Shown piece after piece: positions 7,439 through 13,321 of a stretch of DNA of 23,109 bases; the first letter of the stretch is position 1, and each line of letters begins with the position of its first letter. The notes below the pieces were generated by a model. The model worked only from the letters and a program-made list of their open reading frames with translations. It ran no database searches and was not told the origin of the DNA. The stretch is from SIG607 sp045601805 (GTDB lineage Bacteria > Bacillota > Clostridia > Oscillospirales > Acutalibacteraceae), in the NCBI GenBank assembly GCA_045601805.1, contig JAZSAJ010000041.1, positions 1-23,109 on the forward strand. The letters are read 5' to 3'. The position numbers and the translations under genes were made by a program.

Positions 7439-8470
7439 TTAAATTTCCTCCTCCGCTAAATTTTCACTCATAAGCATAGAAAGTCTTTTTGCAAGATACT
7501 TTGTGCTTGGAATTATTCGGTCATAAGACATTCTTGTTGGGCCAATAACCGCAATTCTGCCAATTTCGTTACTGCCAACCGCAAACCGCGCCACAATAAG
7601 CGCCGAAGAGGTTAGTTCTGTGTGCTCGGTTTCCCTGCCAAATACAACAGAAAGCGGGTTTTCTGTGCCCTTTAAAAGAGAATGAACATCTTCGCCGCGC
7701 TCCATAAACGAAAGCAGTTGCTTTGCCTTTTGTTCTTCTTTAAGCATTGAATAAACATTAGATTCGCCGCAAAGCCGAACGCTTGGGGTTTTAATGTTGT
7801 TAATAAGTGCGGTTAAAACATTAAATACGCCCGACAGCGTAAACACAGCACCCGGTGAACAAGCCAAAATATTTTGTAAATATGCAGGTGTTAAATCTAA
7901 AAACCTTTTTCGCTCTAAATGCTTTTTTGCAATAAGCAAAAAGTCGTTTTTAATTTGTTCGGCGTTGCCCGTTACCTTGCAAAGTTTTGTGCGCATTCTG
8001 CCGTCGCTTAACAGTACCGCCATTACATATATATTACCGCTTAAGCGTTCAAACTCAATTTTTTCAACCGCAGTTAAATCTTCTGTAACGGTGGTTGATA
8101 CACTTGGAAGCCCTGTTATTTGCGAAAGCAGACGCGAAGCCGTTTTTTGTAAATCATCACTTTGTGAAACCGCGCGGTCAAGGGTTGTATCAATCATTTC
8201 CTTTGTTGCGCTGTCAACATCGTCTTCGGTCATAAGTTGGTTTACATAATACCTGTAGCCCTGGCTTGTGGGCACCCTGCCGGCAGAAGTGTGCGGTTGG
8301 GCGAGCAGCCCTTTTTCACAAAGAAAGTTCATTTCGTTTCTTAGCGTTGCCGTTGAGGGAGAATTAGGAAGAAGCACAGCCAACTGTTTACTGCCAACCG
8401 GCTCGCCCGTTTTTATGTGGTACTTAACAATTTGCGAAAGTATTTCTTTTTGCCTTGTTGTTAGTTCCAT
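7439..8470 (-). CDS. hrcA: Heat-inducible transcription repressor HrcA
   Basis: HrcA binds CIRCE and represses chaperone operons until heat stress. The 343-residue product has the N-terminal winged-helix domain (MELTTRQKEILSQIV, then GEPVGSKQL, TATLRNEM and HTSAGRVPTSQGYRYYV) followed by the GAF-like and dimerisation parts. I start it at the ATG at 8468-8470, which has an AGGGGAA site at the right distance and gives the usual family N-terminus. A GTG 18 bases upstream would add six residues but has no site of its own. It is first in the operon and 28 bases downstream of CIRCE, so it represses itself. Confidence 0.96.
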   Translation of the reverse strand: MELTTRQKEILSQIVKYHIKTGEPVGSKQLAVLLPNSPSTATLRNEMNFLCEKGLLAQPHTSAGRVPTSQGYRYYVNQLMTEDDVDSATKEMIDTTLDRAVSQSDDLQKTASRLLSQITGLPSVSTTVTEDLTAVEKIEFERLSGNIYVMAVLLSDGRMRTKLCKVTGNAEQIKNDFLLIAKKHLERKRFLDLTPAYLQNILACSPGAVFTLSGVFNVLTALINNIKTPSVRLCGESNVYSMLKEEQKAKQLLSFMERGEDVHSLLKGTENPLSVVFGRETEHTELTSSALIVARFAVGSNEIGRIAVIGPTRMSYDRIIPSTKYLAKRLSMLMSENLAEEEI

Positions 8471-8498
8471 AAACTTCCCCTTTCCCACATTTTTTAAA

Positions 8499-8525
8499 TT
8501 AGCACTCTTAAGCCCCGAGTGCTAA
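8499..8525 (-). promoter_or_regulatory. CIRCE operator (HrcA binding site)
   Basis: A perfect TTAGCACTC-N9-GAGTGCTAA inverted repeat, identical to the CIRCE consensus, lies between the promoter and hrcA, starting next to the predicted transcription start. HrcA bound here would block transcription, and the RNA copy can form a stem in the leader. Confidence 0.98.
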
Positions 8526-8533
8526 CATTTAAT

Positions 8534-8562
8534 AATATACACATTTTTTACCAATTTGTCAA
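8534..8562 (-). promoter_or_regulatory. Sigma-A promoter of the hrcA-grpE-dnaK-dnaJ operon
   Basis: On the minus strand TTGACA (8557-8562) and TATATT (8534-8539) are 17 bases apart. The predicted start point near 8527 falls at the edge of CIRCE, as expected for HrcA-repressed promoters. Confidence 0.88.
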
Positions 8563-8581
8563 GGGTTTTTGAAAAATATTT

Positions 8582-8598
8582 TTTGACTTTCTTTGACC
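8582..8598 (-). promoter_or_regulatory. CtsR operator (heptad direct repeat)
   Basis: The minus strand reads GGTCAAA-GAA-AGTCAAA, matching every position of the CtsR consensus RGTCAAANANRGTCAAA. It sits 20 bases upstream of the -35 element of the hrcA promoter, next to further TTGAC copies in the other orientation (to 8615). Together with CIRCE it suggests control by both HrcA and CtsR, as described for the dnaK operon of staphylococci. Its distance from the mapped -35 is greater than usual, so either CtsR acts from upstream or there is a second promoter I cannot pin down. Confidence 0.75.
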
Positions 8599-8615
8599 TT
8601 TAGTCAAAAAGTCAA

Positions 8616-8794
8616 GAGCACACACGAATAATCCTAACCTGCTCGTTAAGAGTCGTGGAATTTTAAAGAGGAAGATTTTTGGCTGTGCAAGGCATAAAAC
8701 GCAGTTAATACTTTGTGTATTAACGAGTATTTTAACGAAGCAAAGGCAAAAATCTTCCCTTTAAAATCAGGTTGGGGGTTATTCGTGTTTGCTC
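8616..8794. repeat. 179-bp long-palindrome element (MITE-like or structured RNA), unknown
   Basis: The ends are imperfect terminal inverted repeats: 8616-8641 (GAGCACACACGAATAA, then AACCTG) and 8768-8794 (complement GAGCAAACACGAATAA, then AACCTG). Inside them a second pair matches with one bulged base: 8661-8681 and 8747-8766 (TTTTAAAG, then GAAGATTTTTG). At the centre a perfect 8-bp stem, GTTAATAC/GTATTAAC, closes a five-base loop (8704-8724). The left half has 19 extra bases (8642-8660). There is no open frame of note. It lies between the terminator of the sugar-transport operon and the control region of hrcA. I see no clear target duplication. It could be a non-autonomous mobile element or a structured RNA. 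Confidence 0.7.
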
Positions 8795-8830
8795 AAAAAA
8801 CCGCCGGTTAACCCTTTACGGCACCGGCGG
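8795..8830 (-). terminator. Terminator of the sugar ABC operon, overlapping the permease gene end
   Basis: On the minus strand CCGCCGGT (8823-8830) pairs with ACCGGCGG (8801-8808) and is followed by six T residues (8795-8800). The stem's first arm encodes the permease C-terminus (Ala-Ala-Gly), and the TAA stop (8808-8810) lies at the loop edge. Confidence 0.88.
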
Positions 8831-9644
8831 CTATACCTTTAATTATATGTTTTTGGCAAATTAAATAAAAAACAACAACGGGAATTACGCAAAGCACAAG
8901 CACTGCCATCATTGCCCCCATATCTACAGAACCGTAACCGCCCTTTAAATATGCAACGGCAATTGGCAAGGTTTTATATTCGCTTCCTATTAAAAGGTAG
9001 GGCAAAAGGTAATCGTTAAATATCCACATTGTTTGCAAAATTGCCACGCTTACGGCGGTGGGTTTTAAAAGGGGTAATACAACCTTAAAAAATGTGGCGG
9101 TGGGCGAACAACCGTCTATAAACGCCGCTTCTTCAATACTTCTTGGTAAACTTTTTACAAAACCGCAAAACAAAAACACAGACAGCCCTGCCCCAAAACC
9201 AAGGTAAACAAAAATTAAACCAATGGGTGTATCAAGCCGCAACACATTTGCCGTTTTTGAAAGTGTAAACATAACCATTTGAAAAGGCACAAGCATTGAA
9301 AAAAGAAGCGCCTTGTAAACAAAGTTTGTAAAGCGGTTCTTATACCTTATAATATACCAGGCAGTCATTGAGGTAAAAAGCAATATTGCCAAAACCGAAA
9401 AAACAGTAATAAACACCGAATAAAAAAAGGCATTAAAAAAACCAATATCACTTACACCTTTTATATAGTTTTCTAAACCCACAAAGGTTTCTTTTGTGGG
9501 CAAAGAAAAGGGCGAAGTATTTATTATAAACTTTTGCTTAAAAGAATTTATTAAAATAACAACTATTGGGAATATAAAAATTCCTGCAAACAAAACAAGA
9601 AAAGTGTATTTTAATGCGTTTAAAAAAATTTGTTTTGTTTTCAA
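8808..9644 (-). CDS. Carbohydrate ABC transporter permease, MalG/LacG type
   Basis: This is the second inner-membrane subunit of a CUT1-family sugar importer, 278 residues with about six membrane segments. The cytoplasmic EAA loop, which contacts the ATPase, is at residues 171-193 (EEAAFIDGCSPTATFFKVVLP). The C-terminal IIKGIAAGAVKG is typical of the MalG branch. The start is TTG (9642-9644), which overlaps the TGA of the preceding permease. An AGGAGAA site lies nine bases upstream and no early in-frame ATG exists. It is last in the operon and ends inside its terminator. The substrate is unknown; an oligosaccharide handled by the nearby GH2 enzymes is a guess. Confidence 0.93.
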   Translation of the reverse strand: MKTKQIFLNALKYTFLVLFAGIFIFPIVVILINSFKQKFIINTSPFSLPTKETFVGLENYIKGVSDIGFFNAFFYSVFITVFSVLAILLFTSMTAWYIIRYKNRFTNFVYKALLFSMLVPFQMVMFTLSKTANVLRLDTPIGLIFVYLGFGAGLSVFLFCGFVKSLPRSIEEAAFIDGCSPTATFFKVVLPLLKPTAVSVAILQTMWIFNDYLLPYLLIGSEYKTLPIAVAYLKGGYGSVDMGAMMAVLVLCVIPVVVFYLICQKHIIKGIAAGAVKG

Positions 9645-10492
9645 TACACTTCGTTCTCCTTTTTAGAAGTAAAGTAAAGTTGAAGCAGTGCAACCGCGGC
9701 GCAAATTACAAAAAATATAACCGCCTGCGCCTGCGCTATACCCTCTTTTCCAACACTGCCGTAAAAGGTGTTATAAATATTCAGTGCGGCAAGTTCGGTT
9801 TTTCCCGAAGGCGCACCTGCGGTAAGGGCTAAATTTTGGTCAAACAGTTTAAAAGAATTTGCAAGTGTTAAAAACAAACACACCGTAAAAGCAGGGGTTA
9901 AACTGGGCACTATTATTTTTAAAACAATATCTTTATAAGAAGCGCCGTCTACCTTTGCAGCTTCTATCATTGCTTCGTCAACGCCTGATAAAGCCGCTAT
10001 ATAAATTACCATCATATAACCAATCATTTGCCAGTTCATTAAAATTAAAAGCCCAAAAAAGCCAAAGGACGCGTTGCTTGTAAGGGAAAGCCCTTTATAA
10101 TAAAGTATTCCGTTAAAAATTACCTGCCAAATGTAGCCAAGCACAATACCGCCAATTAAGTTTGGCATAAAAAACACGGTGCGAAAAAAGTTTTTACCGC
10201 GCGTTTTTTGGCTTAATAAAAGCGCCAGTAAAAAGGCAAACAAATTAACCGTTAAAACGCTTAACGCCGAAAACACCGTTGTTAACAAAAGCGAACTTAA
10301 AAAGCTTGGGTTTAATGCGCTTTTATAGTTATTAAGCCCCACAAAGACCGCATCGTTTACCGAAGTAAACGATGCAAAAGAAAGGTAAATTCCCATAAAA
10401 AACGGAACCGCAAATATAACAAAATAAGCAAATAATGTGGGGCCCAAAAACAAAACGGCGGTATTAAACTTTTTTACCTTTCGCTTTTCCAT
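9641..10492 (-). CDS. Carbohydrate ABC transporter permease, MalF/UgpA type
   Basis: First permease of the CUT1 importer, 283 residues with six membrane segments and the EAA loop at about residues 171-200 (DEAMIEAAKVDGASYKDIV). The short basic N-terminus (MEKRKVKKFN) precedes the first helix. The ATG at 10490-10492 overlaps the end of the binding-protein gene by 19 bases. There is little Shine-Dalgarno sequence before it, so translation is likely coupled. The 3' end overlaps the TTG start of the next permease by four bases. Confidence 0.93.
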   Translation of the reverse strand: MEKRKVKKFNTAVLFLGPTLFAYFVIFAVPFFMGIYLSFASFTSVNDAVFVGLNNYKSALNPSFLSSLLLTTVFSALSVLTVNLFAFLLALLLSQKTRGKNFFRTVFFMPNLIGGIVLGYIWQVIFNGILYYKGLSLTSNASFGFFGLLILMNWQMIGYMMVIYIAALSGVDEAMIEAAKVDGASYKDIVLKIIVPSLTPAFTVCLFLTLANSFKLFDQNLALTAGAPSGKTELAALNIYNTFYGSVGKEGIAQAQAVIFFVICAAVALLQLYFTSKKENEVY

Positions 10493-11793
10493 TTTTCAAT
10501 AACTCTTTTCTTTAAATCCTCAAAATCTTTACTTCCCTGAACATATTCAAGCAAAGCATTACCAAATTCCTTTTTAAACGCTTCGCCGGGAAAGGCGGTA
10601 AACACCCAAGGAATATTTTCTTTACTGCCGTCGCTTAAATATCTTGCTACTTCCTTTGCAAGCGGGTCGTTAGGGGTGTAGTCACTCATTGTTGTAAATG
10701 GTGTGGTAAACCCTAAAAAATCTTTTACATAATTTTTGCCGGTATCACTTGTAAATAACCAGTATAAAAAATTAAGCGATTCTTTTTGTTTTTCTTCGCT
10801 AACATTAGCGTTAATTGCAAAATAATTTTCGGTACCTGTGCAAAGGCCAATGTTTTCTTCGCCCGGCATACCTGTATACAAGGGAAGCATTTTAATGTCT
10901 TCGCTTTTTACGGTGTTGCCCTTAACTTCGGAAATTTGCGACCACGCCCAAGTGCCGTTTTGCACCATAGCGCATTGCGACAACGCAAACTCTGCCATTG
11001 AATCAGCAACAGTTTTAGAGCCAAGCAAGGTTTTTTCGCTTACAGAATTGTTTACATACAAATCAAAAATGTTTTTAAAGTTTTCGGCATATTTAAACTC
11101 TATTTCCTTTGCGCTGTGCGCCGCCGCGGTAACATCTTCGTTATCTTTAAATTCGTAATACGCCGCCATATTGGCAAGGTGCGACTGCCAGCGCCAGTCT
11201 TCGCCTGAAGCCAAAGAAGTAGAAGCAAAAACACCCTTTATGCCAAGTTCTTCCTTTTTGCTTGTCATATCTTCTACCACCGCTTTTAAGGTAGCAAAGT
11301 TCTTAATTTCTTCTGCCGAATTTATATTTACCTTTTTATTGGGAAGCGCAAAATATTTTCGCATTATGGCGTCGTTATATATAATGCCGTATGCCTCAAT
11401 AACATAAGGCACAGCATAAATTTTGCCGTTTTTGGTTACGGCAAGACTTTTATCGGTTAAAAGATTTGCAAAGGGAGTATCGGTTATATCGGCGCAATAG
11501 CGTTCCCACGAAGAAAAGCCAACCGGCCCGTTAATTTGAAAAATTGTGGGCGGTTCGTTTTTTGCAATTTCGCTTTTTAAGGTTTGTTCGTAACCGCCTG
11601 CCGCCGCCGTTACAATTTTTACCTTTACACCCGTTTCGTTTTCGTATGCTTCGGCAATTTTTTTATAAGCATTTGCGCTTTCGGGTTTAAAGTTTAAAAA
11701 ATAAACATCTGCTTCATTTTTTGAACAACCGGCAAGTGAAACGGTTAATAAAACCATTATTGCCGACATTACCAGTGAAATAATTTTCTTCAT
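10474..11793 (-). CDS. Extracellular sugar-binding lipoprotein of the ABC importer
   Basis: This family 1 solute-binding protein captures a sugar outside the cell and delivers it to the permeases. The 439-residue product begins MKKIISLVMSAIMVLLTVSL and has a lipobox (LAGC) with Cys23 as the lipidated residue. The mature part shows the usual cluster-C features (QTLKSEIAKNEPPTIFQINGP, TFTAFPGEAF-like C-terminal region with WVFTAFPGEAFKKEFGNAL). The ATG at 11791-11793 is chosen for its AGGAG site (11801-11805) and the signal peptide. An upstream in-frame ATG gives an implausible extension. It is first in an operon that lacks an ATPase gene; CUT1 importers of this kind in Bacillota often share a genome-wide MsmX/MsmK-type ATPase. 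The ligand cannot be told. Confidence 0.93.
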   Translation of the reverse strand: MKKIISLVMSAIMVLLTVSLAGCSKNEADVYFLNFKPESANAYKKIAEAYENETGVKVKIVTAAAGGYEQTLKSEIAKNEPPTIFQINGPVGFSSWERYCADITDTPFANLLTDKSLAVTKNGKIYAVPYVIEAYGIIYNDAIMRKYFALPNKKVNINSAEEIKNFATLKAVVEDMTSKKEELGIKGVFASTSLASGEDWRWQSHLANMAAYYEFKDNEDVTAAAHSAKEIEFKYAENFKNIFDLYVNNSVSEKTLLGSKTVADSMAEFALSQCAMVQNGTWAWSQISEVKGNTVKSEDIKMLPLYTGMPGEENIGLCTGTENYFAINANVSEEKQKESLNFLYWLFTSDTGKNYVKDFLGFTTPFTTMSDYTPNDPLAKEVARYLSDGSKENIPWVFTAFPGEAFKKEFGNALLEYVQGSKDFEDLKKRVIEKWKSER

Positions 11794-11811
11794 AAAAGCA
11801 CTCCTTTTTTG

Positions 11812-11831
11812 TGTTAATCTTAGTCTTAACA
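11812..11831. promoter_or_regulatory. Candidate operator upstream of the sugar importer
   Basis: TGTTAA-N8-TTAACA forms a 20-bp dyad in the leader of the binding-protein gene, 19 bases before its start codon and just upstream of its ribosome binding site. The geometry would suit a LacI- or GntR-type dimer, but no regulator gene is in the window. Confidence 0.35.
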
Positions 11832-11837
11832 AATAAA

Positions 11838-11866
11838 TTTAAAAAATACATTTAAAAAGTTGACAA
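11838..11866 (-). promoter_or_regulatory. Weak candidate promoter of the sugar importer operon
   Basis: On the minus strand TTGTCA (11861-11866) stands 17 bases before TTTAAA (11838-11843). The -35 would overlap the -35 of the divergent tyrS promoter. The match is poor and the region is very AT-rich, so other placements are possible. Confidence 0.3.
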
Positions 11867-11888
11867 GAATTTTTTTATGGGCTATAAT
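11860..11888 (+). promoter_or_regulatory. Consensus sigma-A promoter of tyrS
   Basis: TTGACA (11860-11865), 17-base spacer, TATAAT (11883-11888): both hexamers and the spacing are fully consensus. Transcription should start near 11895, about 20 bases before the start codon. Confidence 0.92.
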
Positions 11889-11915
11889 TACATTGTTTTT
11901 GAAAGGATTTTGATT

Positions 11916-13136
11916 ATGGGAATTTATGAAGAACTTAAAGCAAGAGGGTTAATTGCCCAGGTAACAGACGAAGAAAAGGTGCGTGAACTTGTAAACAACG
12001 GCAAGGCAATTTTTTATATTGGTTTTGACCCAACTGCCGACAGTTTGCATGTTGGTCACTTTATGGCGCTTTGCCTTATGAAGCGTTTGCAAATGGCTGG
12101 CAACCGCCCAATTGCCTTAATTGGCGGCGGTACCGGTTATATTGGCGACCCTTCGGGCAGAAGCGATATGCGCAGTATGATGACCAAAGAAACCATTGAA
12201 CACAACTGCGAATGTTTTAAACACCAAATGGAACGCTTTATTGAATTTGGCGAAGGCAAGGCAATTATGGTTAACAATGCCGATTGGCTTTTAAACCTTA
12301 ATTACATTGAACTTCTTCGTGAAGTTGGCGCTTGTTTTTCGGTAAACAATATGCTTCGCGCCGAATGTTACAAGCAAAGAATGGAAAAGGGCCTTTCTTT
12401 CCTTGAATTCAACTATATGATAATGCAAAGTTACGACTTTTATCATATGTATAAAACCATGGGTTGTAATTTGCAGTTTGGCGGTGACGACCAATGGAGC
12501 AATATGCTTGGCGGCCGCGAACTTATTAGGCGCAAACTTTCGGGCGAGGCCGAAAGTATGACCATTACCTTGCTTTTAAACAGCGAAGGCAAAAAAATGG
12601 GCAAAACCGCAAACGGCGCCGTTTGGCTTGACCCAAATAAAACAAGCCCTTACGAATTTTTCCAATATTGGCGCAATGTTGGCGATGACGATGTTTTAAA
12701 ATGTATTCGTATGCTTACTTTCTTGCCTCTTAGTGAAATTGATAAAATGGACAGTTGGGAAGGAAGCCAGTTAAATACCGCAAAAGAAATTTTGGCTTAC
12801 GAATTAACAAGTCTTGTTCACGGCAAAGAAGAAGCCGAAAAGGCACTTGCGGCTTCTAAAAATATGTTTGGCGGCGGAAAAGATTCAGCCGATATTCCCA
12901 CCTTTAATTTAAGTGATGAAGATTTTAATGAGGGCCAAATTGGTATTCTTGATATTTTGGCAAAAAGCGGTCTTTGTTCTTCAAAAAGCGAAGCCAGAAC
13001 ACTTGTTACCCAAGGCGGTATAACTGTAAACGATGAAAAAATTACCGACCCCAAGACCTTCTATAATAAAGAAGTATTTAGCGACGGTTTACTTGTTAAA
13101 AAAGGCAAAAAGAAATTTATAAGGGTTACCCTTTAA
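11916..13136 (+). CDS. tyrS: Tyrosyl-tRNA synthetase
   Basis: Charges tRNA-Tyr with tyrosine in the cytoplasm. The 406-residue product is a class I synthetase: HIGH-type motif HVGH at residues 45-48, Rossmann fold with GGGTGYIGDPSGR, tyrosine-pocket region (QFGGDDQW near 187-194), KMSKS-type motif KMGKT at 227-231, and a C-terminal S4-like RNA-binding domain (DILAKSGLCSSKSEARTLV). The ATG at 11916 follows AAAGGA by a short gap. An upstream in-frame ATG at 11877 lies between the promoter hexamers and cannot be the start. The leader of about 20 bases is too short for a T-box riboswitch. A strong terminator follows. Confidence 0.97.
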   Translation: MGIYEELKARGLIAQVTDEEKVRELVNNGKAIFYIGFDPTADSLHVGHFMALCLMKRLQMAGNRPIALIGGGTGYIGDPSGRSDMRSMMTKETIEHNCECFKHQMERFIEFGEGKAIMVNNADWLLNLNYIELLREVGACFSVNNMLRAECYKQRMEKGLSFLEFNYMIMQSYDFYHMYKTMGCNLQFGGDDQWSNMLGGRELIRRKLSGEAESMTITLLLNSEGKKMGKTANGAVWLDPNKTSPYEFFQYWRNVGDDDVLKCIRMLTFLPLSEIDKMDSWEGSQLNTAKEILAYELTSLVHGKEEAEKALAASKNMFGGGKDSADIPTFNLSDEDFNEGQIGILDILAKSGLCSSKSEARTLVTQGGITVNDEKITDPKTFYNKEVFSDGLLVKKGKKKFIRVTL

Positions 13137-13140
13137 TTTA

Positions 13141-13168
13141 AAAAAACAGCGGGAAACCGCTGTTTTTT
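13141..13168 (+). terminator. Terminator of tyrS
   Basis: Perfect 12-base arms (AAAAAACAGCGG and its complement) close a GAAA tetraloop (13153-13156) and end in six T residues, four bases after the tyrS stop. Confidence 0.93.
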
Positions 13169-13223
13169 ATGTTTTAACCAAAATTTTCCGTGTTTTTTTA
13201 TGCAAAATAAATGTTTTTTGTTA

Positions 13224-13252
13224 TTGACTCATACCACAATATATGCTATAAT
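13224..13252 (+). promoter_or_regulatory. Extended -10 promoter of nrdDG
   Basis: TTGACT (13224-13229), 17-base spacer, TATAAT (13247-13252), preceded by TG at the extended -10 position. The start point would be near 13259, with a leader of about 60 bases. NrdR boxes overlap it. Confidence 0.85.
13234..13249 (+). promoter_or_regulatory. NrdR box 1
   Basis: The sequence CCACAATATATGCTAT resembles the NrdR consensus acaCwAtATaTwGtgt in its left half and core, and is degenerate on the right, where it overlaps the -10 hexamer. Confidence 0.65.
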
Positions 13253-13265
13253 GGTTTCGCTATCA

Positions 13266-13281
13266 ACACAATATACTGTGA
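13266..13281 (+). promoter_or_regulatory. NrdR box 2
   Basis: ACACAATATACTGTGA matches 14 of 16 positions of the NrdR consensus. It starts 32 bases after box 1 (16-base gap), the three-helical-turn spacing known for tandem NrdR boxes. It lies just downstream of the predicted start point, so bound NrdR would block transcription when dATP is high. Confidence 0.8.
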
Positions 13282-13321
13282 CGAAAAACATTTAATTACA
13301 CTATATATGGGGAGAATTTTT

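Noticed and set aside
8461..8490. Ten-codon upstream frame (minus strand, ATG at 8488-8490) overlapping the hrcA start
   Set aside because: It has no ribosome binding site of its own and uses the hrcA site as coding sequence; likely chance.
8616..8794. Reading the long palindrome as just an extended terminator
   Set aside because: The importer operon already has a complete terminator at 8795-8830, and neither strand of the element ends in a U tract right after the outer stem.
13170..13321. A coding extension of nrdD back to an ATG at 13211
   Set aside because: It would run through the promoter and NrdR boxes, and the known ATP-cone start fits the ATG at 13322 with a good ribosome binding site.
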